A program made the translations under genes and the position numbers. DNA of 64,000 nucleotides, taken from positions 169,929-233,928 of the forward strand of contig NZ_JYNX01000038.1 of the NCBI RefSeq assembly GCF_001044255.1. Reading direction: 5' to 3'. The notes beneath the pieces were generated by a model, which was not told the DNA's origin, made no database searches, and was given only the letters and a program-made list of their open reading frames with translations. Each line of letters begins with the position of its first letter. The stretch's first letter is position 1. This document shows, piece after piece, positions 33,487-42,314 of the stretch. Source of the stretch: Mycolicibacterium chubuense. GTDB lineage: Bacteria; Actinomycetota; Actinomycetes; Mycobacteriales; Mycobacteriaceae.

Positions 33487-35496
33487 ATGGTTCTGCAGCC
33501 CACCCAGGCCGCCTCCAGCGCGGTGAGCGCCAACGGCGAATCGTCGGCATTCGCGCTGGCAACGACTCCGTCGTATGCGAACACCGGTCCGCTGCGCAAC
33601 CCGTTCCCGCCGATCGCGGACTACGCGTTCCTGTCCGACTGCGAGAACACCTGCCTGATCTCCTCGGCCGGGTCGGTGGAGTGGCTGTGCGTGCCGCGGC
33701 CGGACTCACCGAGCGTCTTCGGCGCGATCCTCGACCGCGGCGCCGGCCACTTCCGGCTCGGCCCGTACGGGGTGTCGGTGCCGGCCGCCCGGCGGTATCT
33801 GCCGGGCAGCCTGATCCTCGAGACCACGTGGCAGACCCACACCGGCTGGGTGATCGTGCGCGACGCGCTGGTGATGGGTCCGTGGCATGACCTCGAGACC
33901 CGGTCACGCACCCACCGGCGCACCCCGATGGACTGGGACGCCGAACACATCCTGCTGCGCACCGTGCGCTGCGTGTCCGGCACCGTCGAACTCGTGATGA
34001 GCTGCGAGCCGTCGTTCGACTACCACCGCACCAGCGCCAGCTGGGAGTACTCCGCGCAGGCCTACGGGGAGGCGATCGCCCGGGCGACGAAGAACCCGGA
34101 CTCCCATCCGACGCTGCGGCTGACCACGAACCTGCGCATCGGCCTGGAAGGCCGCGAAGCCCGCGCCCGGACCCGGCTGTCCGAGGGCGACAACGTGTTC
34201 GTCGCGCTGAGCTGGTCGAAGCACCCGGCGCCGCAGACCTTCGACGAGGCCGCCGACAAGATGTGGAAGACCAGCGAGTGCTGGCGGCAGTGGATCAACG
34301 TCGGTGATTTCCCCGACCATCCGTGGCGGTCGTATCTGCAGCGCAGCGCGCTGACCCTCAAGGGCCTGACCTACTCCCCCACGGGCGCGCTGCTCGCCGC
34401 GCCCACCACATCGCTGCCCGAAACGCCTCAGGGCGAACGCAATTGGGACTACCGCTATGCGTGGGTGCGCGATTCGACGTTCGCACTGTGGGGCCTCTAC
34501 ACCCTGGGCCTGGACCGCGAGGCCGACGACTTCTTCGCGTTCATCGCCGACGTGTCCGGCGCCAACAACGGCCAGCGCCACCCGCTGCAGGTGATGTACG
34601 GCGTGGGCGGGGAACGCAGCCTGGTCGAGGAGGAACTGCACCACCTGTCGGGGTACGACAACGCCCGGCCGGTGCGCATCGGCAACGGCGCCTACAACCA
34701 GATGCAGCACGACATCTGGGGCACGATGCTCGATTCGGTGTATCTGCACACCAAGTCCCGCGAGCAGATCCCCGAGACGCTCTGGCCGGTGCTCAAGGAA
34801 CAGGTCGAGGAGGCCATCAAGCACTGGCGCGAACCCGACCGCGGCATCTGGGAGGTGCGCGGCGAACCGCAGCACTTCACCTCCAGCAAGATCATGTGCT
34901 GGGTGGCGCTGGACCGCGGGGCCAAACTGGCCGACCTGGAGGGTGAGAAGTCCTACGCCCAGCAGTGGCGCGCCATCGCCGAGGAGATCAAGGACGACAT
35001 CCTGGCCCACGGCGTCGACTCCCGCGGCGTGCTCACCCAGCGCTACGGCGACGACGCGCTCGACGCGTCGCTGCTGCTGGCGGTGCTGACCCGGTTCCTG
35101 CCGTCCGACGATCCGCGGATCCGCGCGACGGTGCTGGCGATCGCCGAGGAGTTGACCGAGAACGGCCTGGTGCTGCGCTACCGCACCGAGGAGACCGACG
35201 ACGGATTGTCCGGCGAGGAGGGCACGTTCACGATCTGCTCGTTCTGGCTGGTGTCGGCACTGGTGGAGATCGGTGAGATCCACCGGGCGCGGCACCTGTG
35301 CGAACGCCTGCTGTCCTTCGCCAGCCCGCTGCATCTGTACGCCGAGGAAATCGAGCCCCGCACGGGCCGGCACCTGGGCAACTTCCCGCAGGCGTTCACC
35401 CACCTGGCGCTGATCAATGCGGTCGTGCACGTGATCCGCGCCGAGGAGGAAGCCGACAGCTCGGGCGGCTTCCAGCCGGCGAACGCGCCTGTGTAA
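33487..35496 (+). CDS. Trehalase, GH15 family (Rv2402 type)
   Basis: A 669-residue GH15 glycoside hydrolase. An N-terminal beta domain begins NPFPPIADYAFLSDCENTC; the catalytic (alpha/alpha)6 barrel holds NWDYRYAWVRDSTFAL, WEVRGEPQHFTSSKIMCW and the region TEETDDGLSGEEGTF that carries the acidic catalytic residues, with LYAEEIEP later. Mycobacterial members are phosphate-dependent-type trehalases that split trehalose to glucose. Gene position next to the sulfate transporter equals Rv2402. ATG 33487; an upstream ribosome site is not obvious. Confidence 0.88.
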   Translation: MVLQPTQAASSAVSANGESSAFALATTPSYANTGPLRNPFPPIADYAFLSDCENTCLISSAGSVEWLCVPRPDSPSVFGAILDRGAGHFRLGPYGVSVPAARRYLPGSLILETTWQTHTGWVIVRDALVMGPWHDLETRSRTHRRTPMDWDAEHILLRTVRCVSGTVELVMSCEPSFDYHRTSASWEYSAQAYGEAIARATKNPDSHPTLRLTTNLRIGLEGREARARTRLSEGDNVFVALSWSKHPAPQTFDEAADKMWKTSECWRQWINVGDFPDHPWRSYLQRSALTLKGLTYSPTGALLAAPTTSLPETPQGERNWDYRYAWVRDSTFALWGLYTLGLDREADDFFAFIADVSGANNGQRHPLQVMYGVGGERSLVEEELHHLSGYDNARPVRIGNGAYNQMQHDIWGTMLDSVYLHTKSREQIPETLWPVLKEQVEEAIKHWREPDRGIWEVRGEPQHFTSSKIMCWVALDRGAKLADLEGEKSYAQQWRAIAEEIKDDILAHGVDSRGVLTQRYGDDALDASLLLAVLTRFLPSDDPRIRATVLAIAEELTENGLVLRYRTEETDDGLSGEEGTFTICSFWLVSALVEIGEIHRARHLCERLLSFASPLHLYAEEIEPRTGRHLGNFPQAFTHLALINAVVHVIRAEEEADSSGGFQPANAPV

Positions 35497-35571
35497 CAGG
35501 AACGTTCCGTTTTTGCGTCTGCCTGCGCGCAATGCTGGCAGCACACAGGTTGTCGGCCGACCATCGAACGC

Positions 35572-35841
35572 ATGAGTTTTCGTGCCGCAGACGACACGTC
35601 TCGTCAGGTCATCGACATCGCCGTGGGCATCCTGATCGGCCTGCGGGGCTGCTCGCGCCGCGAGGCGTTCGACGAACTCGTGCGCGTCGTGCACCAGACC
35701 GGTGTCGGGTTGGGCAGCCTCGCCGCGGGACTGGTCGCCGTGGCCACCGGTTCGTCGTCGGCGGATCATGCCGAGGCGTTCGCCGCGTGGGGTGACCTTC
35801 TCGGCCCGCGGCGCCGGGCGGCGCTGTCCGCCACGGCCTGA
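35572..35841 (+). CDS. Standalone ANTAR-domain protein
   Basis: An 89-residue protein that is almost only an ANTAR domain: RQVIDIAVGILIGLRGCSRREAFDELVRVVHQTGVGLGSLAAGLV fits the three-helix RNA-binding antiterminator, with the conserved A..IL...GCS..EAF pattern. ANTAR proteins bind paired hexaloop hairpins in leaders and prevent termination. No GAF/PAS sensor or response-regulator domain is attached, so it may need a partner. Function and target are unknown. Confidence 0.75.
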   Translation: MSFRAADDTSRQVIDIAVGILIGLRGCSRREAFDELVRVVHQTGVGLGSLAAGLVAVATGSSSADHAEAFAAWGDLLGPRRRAALSATA

Positions 35842-35860
35842 TCTCGCGCGCTCCTCTCGC

Positions 35861-35888
35861 GCGGGCGCACCACAGCGCGTGCGCCCGC
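35861..35888. terminator. Strong GC hairpin after the ANTAR gene
   Basis: Perfect 10-bp stem GCGGGCGCAC / GTGCGCCCGC with an 8-base loop, 20 bp after the ANTAR stop. It lacks a U tract, as common for mycobacterial terminator-like stems. It also separates the ANTAR gene from the tetR promoter. Confidence 0.5.
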
Positions 35889-35916
35889 CCGAGGGTGAAC
35901 GTATCTGTCAAATTCC

Positions 35917-35950
35917 GAACAACCATGTACAGTTCTGAACATGGTTGTTC
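35917..35950. promoter_or_regulatory. 34-bp inverted repeat over the tetR start (probable auto-operator)
   Basis: Perfect 11-base arms GAACAACCATG (35917-35927) and CATGGTTGTTC (35940-35950) around a 12-base spacer. The second arm contains the tetR start codon, so bound repressor would block both promoter and start. Confidence 0.65.
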
Positions 35951-36483
35951 AGGAGGCGACGCTGCTCGAGGTGGCCACCCGGACGCTTCTCGCCCAACCG
36001 AGCGCCTCGCTGGGTGAGATCGCCGAGGCGGCCGGCATCAGCAGGACGACCCTGCACGCCCGCTTTCCCACACGCGAGGCGCTCTTGGCCGCGATGGCGC
36101 ATGACGCGATGGACGTCATCGAAACCGTCTACGCCGGCAGCGGCCTCGACAGCGATGCCCCCGTCGAATCGGTGCTGGGGCGGGTGGTCGACGGAATCCT
36201 CCCACTCGGCCCGCGCGTCGAGTTCCTCCTCCGAGAGCGGTCACTGGATACCCAAACGTCGGTGACCGAGCGCTACGACCGACTCGACGCACCTCTGATC
36301 GGCTATCTCGAAAGAGCTCAGTCGCGGGGAGAACTCGGCCGCGAGATTCCGGCGTGGTGGATTGCGTGGGCATTGCTGGGAACGGTGCACACGGCATGGG
36401 AGGCCGTCGCCGACGGCCGTCTCGCCGTCCGAGACGCCCCACGGCTCATTCTCGCGATTCTGTTGAACGGCATACGGCCCTGA
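35941..36483 (+). CDS. TetR-family regulator
   Basis: A 180-residue TetR protein. The HTH lies near residues 25-50 (SLGEIAEAAGISRTTLHARF), followed by the usual helix start PTREALLAAMA; the ligand domain is short and ends ILLNGIRP. It is followed by a P450 after 34 bp on the same strand, so it probably controls its own transcription and that of the P450 through the palindrome covering its start. Ligand unknown. Confidence 0.85.
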   Translation: MVVQEATLLEVATRTLLAQPSASLGEIAEAAGISRTTLHARFPTREALLAAMAHDAMDVIETVYAGSGLDSDAPVESVLGRVVDGILPLGPRVEFLLRERSLDTQTSVTERYDRLDAPLIGYLERAQSRGELGREIPAWWIAWALLGTVHTAWEAVADGRLAVRDAPRLILAILLNGIRP

Positions 36484-36517
36484 CCCACCGGCACCCCGAC
36501 CCGAGGAGAACCCCGCC

Positions 36518-37792
36518 ATGGCGGCAACCACTCTGTTGGAGAAGGCATTCGACGTCCTGACCGCGGTTCGCGATGCTGCGTCACTGAAGTTCCTCGCGGC
36601 CATCGGCGATCCTGTCGGCCTCATCGAATCGACCGCCCACACCTCGGATGCCGGTGCGGTGCACGATCGGATCCGCCGCCTGGGGCCACTGACCCGGAGC
36701 CGGACCGGAATGTACGTCGCCAGCTCCCATGAGTTGTGCCAACAGATCTTGCGCGACCCGCGGGTCGGGGTGCGTCACAGCGATGGACGCGAATCGCTTC
36801 CCGACGAGAGTCGCTACGACGCTGACAACCTGCTCCTCGACTCCTTCCTGTCGCTGGACGACCCGGACCATGCGCGCCTGCGGCGGCTGGCGGCACCGGG
36901 ATTCCGCCCAGCCGTCATCCGGACCTACGCGGCGCGGATCGAAGCCGTCGCGAATCGGCTGCTGGATCGCGTCGAGGACGCCGGTCACTTCGACCTCATC
37001 GGCGACTTCGCCGGGCCACTGCCGATCGAGGTCATCAGCGACCTCTTCGGCATCCCCGACGTCAACCGGACGCGTTTCGCCGAGATCGGCAACGTCGTGG
37101 CGCAATCTCTCGACGGCGTGACGTCGTACCGCCAGGCGCGGGAGCTCGCAGAAGCCCACCGGGAACTGATCGGGTTGTTCGACGTGCTGTCCGCCGAACG
37201 GCGAGTCCGCCCGGGCGATGACGTGATCAGCATGCTGGTCGGCGCGACAGATGCCGGAGACATGACCGCCGACGATCTGCACGCCACCTGCGCGCTCCTC
37301 CTGATCGCCGGCTTCGAGACCACCGTCAACCTGATCGGTAACGCTGTGTCGGCGATGCTGGCGGCGCGCGAGCCGTGGGAACAGCTCGTGGCCGATTCCG
37401 CTCTGGCCGACAACGCCGTCGAGGAGTCGCTGAGACTCGAACCGCCCGTTCAGCTCACCAGCAGGGTCACCCATGAGCCGATCACCCTGTGTGGCAGCCT
37501 GATTCCGACCGACAGCACGATCGTGGTCGATCTGGCCGCGGCGAACCGCGATCCCGCGGTGTTCGACGACCCGTCGGCGTTTCGGGTGAGCCGTGCGAAC
37601 GCGGCCGATCATCTCGCGTTCAGTAGCGGTGTCCACTACTGCCTCGGGGCGGGACTGGCTCGCCTCGAGGGCAGCATCGCTCTGCGAACGCTCAGTCAAC
37701 GCCTTCCGCGGCTGCGGACCGTGGATGGCGGTCGACGCCGACACGGAGTCACCCTTCGCGGCTTCGCCAGCCTCCCAGTCAGTTCGTCGTGA
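36518..37792 (+). CDS. Cytochrome P450
   Basis: A 424-residue P450. Heme ligand Cys 375 in FSSGVHYCLGAGLARLE; I helix IAGFETTVNLIGN; ExxR as EESLRLEPP. The sequence differs clearly from the P450 at 8.4 kb. A GAGGAG ribosome site precedes ATG 36518. Likely co-transcribed with the TetR gene; substrate unknown. Confidence 0.9.
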   Translation: MAATTLLEKAFDVLTAVRDAASLKFLAAIGDPVGLIESTAHTSDAGAVHDRIRRLGPLTRSRTGMYVASSHELCQQILRDPRVGVRHSDGRESLPDESRYDADNLLLDSFLSLDDPDHARLRRLAAPGFRPAVIRTYAARIEAVANRLLDRVEDAGHFDLIGDFAGPLPIEVISDLFGIPDVNRTRFAEIGNVVAQSLDGVTSYRQARELAEAHRELIGLFDVLSAERRVRPGDDVISMLVGATDAGDMTADDLHATCALLLIAGFETTVNLIGNAVSAMLAAREPWEQLVADSALADNAVEESLRLEPPVQLTSRVTHEPITLCGSLIPTDSTIVVDLAAANRDPAVFDDPSAFRVSRANAADHLAFSSGVHYCLGAGLARLEGSIALRTLSQRLPRLRTVDGGRRRHGVTLRGFASLPVSSS

Positions 37793-37936
37793 GGCCGGCG
37801 GAGACCTTCCGCACCGTCTGATCGACCACCCACGGTGGTGCAACCGACCAGCAATCGCGCTGATCGGAACTCTCCTGTGTGGGGCGCCTCCGACGTTAGT
37901 GTCCGTCGACCTGTTGCCCGGCCTCGAGGACGAACC

Positions 37937-39394
37937 ATGGCGAATCGGATTGACGAAACCGGCGGCGCCAACGTCGCCGACGACGCGGCGGACCCCCACG
38001 CCCACCGCAGATTGCGCGGCACACTCGGCGTCTGGGGCATCGTCTTCGTCGTCGTGGCGGCCGCCTCCCCGCTCGGGGTCATCGGCGGGCCTGTGCCTCT
38101 CGGCATCGCCAGCGGCAACGGGGTGGGATTCCCGGCGATCTTCATCATCAGCACGGTCATCGTGTTGCTGTTCGCCGTAGGGTTCACCGCACTGACACCG
38201 CATGTTCCGAACGCGGGTGCGTTCTACTCCTACATCGGCAAGGGCCTCGGCCGGATCACCGGGTTCGGGTTCGCGTTCGTCGCCCTCATCTCGTATCTCG
38301 CCCTCGAAATCGGTGTGTACGGCCTCATAGGTCAAGGCGCCCAGGCGCTGTTCTCCTCCTACGGCCTTCCTGATATCCATTGGGGCATCTGGGCGTTGGC
38401 CACCCTGGTGATCGTGACCGTGCTCGGCCACCGCAACATCGACCTGTCCCGCAACGTTCTCGGTGTGCTGCTGATCGCCGAGGTGGCCATCGTCCTGGTG
38501 CTCGACGCCGTGGTCGCGGTGACCGGCGGCCACGAGGGTTTGTCCGCCGGCTTTCTCTCGCCGTCCGAGATCGTCTCGGGCGCACCCGGTATCGCGCTGC
38601 TGTTCGCGTTCCTGAGCTTCATCGGTTTCGAGGCCACCGCGGTCTTCCGTGACGAGGCGCGAGATCCGCTGCGCACCATTCCCCGCGCGACGTTCCTGGC
38701 CCTGCTGCTGATCGGCGCGTTCTACACGGTGTCGACGTGGGCGCTGATCACGGCCTGGGGCGACAGTCGCGTGGTCGAGCAGGCGGTTGCCGATCCATCG
38801 GGTCTGCTGCCGGGTGCCACCCAGGAGTATCTGGGGACCGTGGGACTGCACATCGTGCAGGTGCTGTTCGTGACCAGCCTGTTCGCGTGCATCCTGTCGT
38901 TCCACAACGTCGTTGCCCGCTATGTGTTCACGCTGTCCAACCGCAAGGTCTTCCCGGCCTCGCTCGGGGAGGCGCACGTACATCACGCCTCTCCGCACCT
39001 GGCGTCCGGCCTGGACGGAATCGTGGTACTGGTCTTTCTCGTGGCCGGGATCGCGCTCGGTCTGGATCCGGTCACGCAGTTCTACACCTGGCTGGCCGGG
39101 ATCTCCACCGTCGGCATCATCATCTTGCTCATCGCGACGAGCGTCGCGGTCCTGGCGTTCTTCGCGCGACGACGACGATCCGGCGATCTGGACGTCTCGG
39201 TGTGGCGGGCCTTCGTCGCACCGGGGATCGGTCTGGTCGGTCTCGTCGCGGTGCTGTTGCTGGTGTTCCAGAACCTGCCGGTTCTGGTCGGCGGCTCGAC
39301 GCCGATCGCGATCGGCGTGGTGGTGCTGCTCGTCGCGGTGTTCGCTGCCGGCGCCGCGATCGCGGCAAGACGTCCGCAGGTGACGCTGGAATGA
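37937..39394 (+). CDS. APC-family amino acid/amine permease
   Basis: A 485-residue transporter with about 12 membrane helices. Family features: GVWGIVFVVVAAASPLGVIGG at the start, FYSYIGKGLGR and FIGFEATAVFRDEARDP (the APC consensus in helix 6). ATG 37937 follows GAGGA. Substrate cannot be predicted. It is followed by the HD gene after 78 bp. Confidence 0.88.
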   Translation: MANRIDETGGANVADDAADPHAHRRLRGTLGVWGIVFVVVAAASPLGVIGGPVPLGIASGNGVGFPAIFIISTVIVLLFAVGFTALTPHVPNAGAFYSYIGKGLGRITGFGFAFVALISYLALEIGVYGLIGQGAQALFSSYGLPDIHWGIWALATLVIVTVLGHRNIDLSRNVLGVLLIAEVAIVLVLDAVVAVTGGHEGLSAGFLSPSEIVSGAPGIALLFAFLSFIGFEATAVFRDEARDPLRTIPRATFLALLLIGAFYTVSTWALITAWGDSRVVEQAVADPSGLLPGATQEYLGTVGLHIVQVLFVTSLFACILSFHNVVARYVFTLSNRKVFPASLGEAHVHHASPHLASGLDGIVVLVFLVAGIALGLDPVTQFYTWLAGISTVGIIILLIATSVAVLAFFARRRRSGDLDVSVWRAFVAPGIGLVGLVAVLLLVFQNLPVLVGGSTPIAIGVVVLLVAVFAAGAAIAARRPQVTLE

Positions 39395-39472
39395 TCTCAC
39401 GGCGCCCGGAATGTGCACCGCATCGCCCGTGATGGCGCCAGGCGGGCCACCGCGCCCACCTAGGATGGCGCC

Positions 39473-40081
39473 GTGACGTCGCCTGAGATCTTTCCCAACG
39501 TGCCACTAGTGGAGGAGATCCTCGAGTCCCATCGCCCCCGCGCGCACGGCGACGACGCCGGTTACGACGCGTACAAAGCGCACGTCTACCGGGTGGTGAA
39601 TTACGCCCGTGCGCTGACACCCGACGCGCCGGACCGCGACGACAAGCTGGCGATCGCGGTGGCGTTCCACGACCTCGCCGCATTCGAAACGCTGGACTAT
39701 CTCGTCCCGTCGATCGAGGCGCAGGACGCCTGGCTGCAGCAGACCGGCCGCGAGAGTTGGTCCGACGAACTGGCGGTCGTCATCGCCGAACACCACCGGT
39801 TCTCCGGGTACGACTCGTCGCGTCCGTACTCGCCGCTGGTCGAGGCAGTTCGCCGCGCTGATCTGGTCGACGTCAGCCAGGGACTGATCCGCTTCGGCCT
39901 CCCCCGCTCCTACGTGAAAGAAGTTCGCGCCACCTTCGACGCCGGCCCCTTCTTCAGGCGGGTGATCCCGCAGGCCGCACTGCGGACCATCCGCACACTT
40001 CAGCAGCCCGGCTTTGTGCGGCCCGGTAACGCATTGGTCAGATCAGGTCACCAGGGCGCAGACAGGGGTCAGACGCCCTGA
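39473..40081 (+). CDS. HD-domain phosphohydrolase-like protein
   Basis: A 202-residue protein from GTG 39473. His of helix one is in AYKAHVYRVVNYA, the HD pair is in VAFHDLAAF, and further ligands are in AEHHRFSGYD and RRADLVD, the pattern of metal-dependent HD hydrolases. Substrate unknown. It overlaps the convergent SfnB-like gene by 13 bp. Confidence 0.75.
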   Translation: MTSPEIFPNVPLVEEILESHRPRAHGDDAGYDAYKAHVYRVVNYARALTPDAPDRDDKLAIAVAFHDLAAFETLDYLVPSIEAQDAWLQQTGRESWSDELAVVIAEHHRFSGYDSSRPYSPLVEAVRRADLVDVSQGLIRFGLPRSYVKEVRATFDAGPFFRRVIPQAALRTIRTLQQPGFVRPGNALVRSGHQGADRGQTP

Positions 40082-41304
40082 CCGCCGCGGTGGCGGGCAA
40101 CGAGGTCGGGCACCGGGTCCTTGCCGTTGATCAGCCAGTCCCCGATGATCCGCGCCTTGTACACGCGGGGGTTGTGCGAGGCCAGGGTCCGCGCATTGCG
40201 CCAGTGCCGGTCCAACGCAAGACCTTCCGAGACGCCGGAGGCGCCGAGGGCATCGAAGATCGCGGTCGTCGCGCGCAGCGCACTGGCGATGATCACCAAT
40301 TGAGCTTGTGACACGGCGATCTCGGCATCGATCAACGGCTGTCGGACTTGCGATCCATGCCCGGCGATCCGTATCGCGACCACCGCGTCGAGGCTCTGCG
40401 CGGCGCGCGCCAGGGCCGATTCGGCGGCGAACGCCTCGGCCGACACCTCACCGATCACCTGCAGCAGCTGTGGATCATCGGCCGGACGCTCAGCCAGACC
40501 CTGTGGGTAGTTGCGGGCACGGTCGATCAGTGCCGCGGATCCGTCCCGCAGCGCCGCCCGCGTGATTCCGGTCAGCACCGACAGCATCGCGATCTGGTAG
40601 AAGTGCGGCTGGTAGCCGAAGCGCTCGGCCGCCGGGAACACGTCACCACGCTCGGCGCGCACCCCGTCGTAGCGTGCCGATCCGCTGGCGGTGGTGCGCT
40701 GCCCGAAGCCCCGCCAATCGTCGACCAGCGTCACGCCCGGATCGTCCGCCCGGACCAGTGCCGTCAGGAGTTCGCCGCGTTCGTCGCGGCCGATGACGTC
40801 GAGCCAGTCGGCGTACAAGCTGCCCGTGGCATAGTATTTCGAGCCTGTCACCACCCAGTGATCGTCGCGTGCGGTCACGGTGGTCACCATGTTGGCCAGC
40901 GTGACGTTGTTGGCCTCCGTCCAACCGCCGCCCACGAAGTCGCCGTGCAGGAAACGTTTGATCCACCGGTCGTTGGTGTCGGAGACCTCGGCGTTGAGCC
41001 GGTCCTCCACGAACGCGAGGTGATTGCGCCAGATGTGGGACACGTTCGCGTCGGCGACGGCGAGGTCGGACAGCAGCTCGAACGTCTGCTCCAGCGTCGC
41101 ACCGAATCCGCCGCGCGACTGCGGGATTCGTATCGTGCCGAAACCCGCGTCGTTGAGCCATCGCACCTGCTGCCGCGGAAACTCGCGGTCGCGCTCACGT
41201 GCGACATTGCCCTCAGCGATGCGGTCGAAGATCGGCTGGAAGCGGCCGCGCAGATCCGCGATGGCCGCGGTACCGGGCTCCAGGTAGGACGGGCCGGCCG
41301 GCAT
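40069..41304 (-). CDS. Acyl-CoA dehydrogenase-fold flavoprotein, SfnB/DszC-like
   Basis: A 411-residue FMN/FAD-dependent protein of the acyl-CoA dehydrogenase fold. FGATLEQTFELLSDLAVAD and the WRGFGQRTTASG segment are typical of the SfnB/DszC monooxygenase group, as is the C-terminal LDRHWRNARTLASHNP. Relatives oxidise organosulfur compounds or serve sulfur acquisition with an LLM partner. Start ATG 41304 overlaps the GNAT stop (TGATG). It is one of three paralogues in the window; substrate unknown. Confidence 0.8.
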   Translation of the reverse strand: MPAGPSYLEPGTAAIADLRGRFQPIFDRIAEGNVARERDREFPRQQVRWLNDAGFGTIRIPQSRGGFGATLEQTFELLSDLAVADANVSHIWRNHLAFVEDRLNAEVSDTNDRWIKRFLHGDFVGGGWTEANNVTLANMVTTVTARDDHWVVTGSKYYATGSLYADWLDVIGRDERGELLTALVRADDPGVTLVDDWRGFGQRTTASGSARYDGVRAERGDVFPAAERFGYQPHFYQIAMLSVLTGITRAALRDGSAALIDRARNYPQGLAERPADDPQLLQVIGEVSAEAFAAESALARAAQSLDAVVAIRIAGHGSQVRQPLIDAEIAVSQAQLVIIASALRATTAIFDALGASGVSEGLALDRHWRNARTLASHNPRVYKARIIGDWLINGKDPVPDLVARHRGGQGV

Positions 41305-42290
41305 CAGGCGGCACCGTCGATGCGGTAGGCCGACGAGTGTTCGACGGCCCGGTAGCCCAGCCGGTGATACAGCACGTGGGCATTGGTGCGGTTGTGGATG
41401 TCGGTGCCCAGCGACGCGACGGTCAGGCCTCTGTGCAGCGCTGCCAGCCAGATGCGTTTCAGGAGCAGTTCGGCGATTCCCCGGCGGCGCTGATCGGCCC
41501 TGACCCCGATGTAATCGGTATGGGCGCTTCGCTCTTCGTCCGGGGCGACGCCGGCGGTGAACAGAGATCCCAGCACGTAGCCGACCACCGCGCCGGTCTC
41601 GTCGAGTGCGGCGACGCTGAAATCGGGAGCGAACGACCGACTGTGGATGTGGTGTTCCCACAGCTCGGGGGTCTTCGACATGTTGCCGAAGTGCTCGAGG
41701 AAGGTGTCGAACTGTAGTCGGCGCACCTGCTCGCCGAGGTCGCGAGCGATGACCTCGGGCCAGCCGATCACCGTCACCCCGGGAATCGCGACACCGGTCA
41801 GCAGCCCTGCGTCCTCGTCGTGCAGGGGTTTGCGGGTCCGGATGAACTGGCCCTCCTCGACGGCGCCGCGACGCAGCAGGGCATCGATCACCGCCCGTTG
41901 GGCGGTACTGACGATGGTGCGGAAGAACGAACCCGGGATCGCGGTGCTCTCGGTGGCGAACCGGTCGAGGACGAACGCGACGACGGCGTCGGCCAGATCC
42001 TGTGGCACCGCAGGATCGAGTGCGAAGTCGGCGAACAGTTCCGGTTCCACCCCGTGCGGCCGGTTCAGCGACGCGTATCCACGCACCCGCCCGGATCCGT
42101 CCCGCGCCACCGTGGCGGCTCCCGGGAAGGCGCCGGCGAGTTGTTCGGCCACGTCGCGGGAATCGGCGGCGAACTTGCGTCCCCCGAGACCCGCTGTGGT
42201 GGCCAGGAAGTCGGCGATCAGTGGGTAATCGCGCTCAGTGGCGGGCGCCACCGACCAGTTGTCCACACCCCGCAGGTAGGTCACAGTCAT
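41304..42290 (-). CDS. GNAT-family N-acetyltransferase
   Basis: A 328-residue acetyltransferase with two GNAT-like halves; the second holds the acetyl-CoA loop as RADQRRRGIAELLLKRI, followed by TNAHVLYHRLGYR. ATG 42290 is preceded by GAGAG; a GTG at 42299 is also possible. Tight spacing with the two SfnB-like genes suggests one operon; it may acetylate an amine-bearing substrate or product. Substrate unknown. Confidence 0.8.
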   Translation of the reverse strand: MTVTYLRGVDNWSVAPATERDYPLIADFLATTAGLGGRKFAADSRDVAEQLAGAFPGAATVARDGSGRVRGYASLNRPHGVEPELFADFALDPAVPQDLADAVVAFVLDRFATESTAIPGSFFRTIVSTAQRAVIDALLRRGAVEEGQFIRTRKPLHDEDAGLLTGVAIPGVTVIGWPEVIARDLGEQVRRLQFDTFLEHFGNMSKTPELWEHHIHSRSFAPDFSVAALDETGAVVGYVLGSLFTAGVAPDEERSAHTDYIGVRADQRRRGIAELLLKRIWLAALHRGLTVASLGTDIHNRTNAHVLYHRLGYRAVEHSSAYRIDGAA

Positions 42291-42314
42291 CGTTTTCACT
42301 CTCGTCGGGCAACG

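Noticed and set aside
36581-39418. 945-codon open frame on the minus strand opposite the P450 and APC permease
   Set aside because: Crosses two clear genes and their intergenic gap in antisense; composition typical of a shadow frame.
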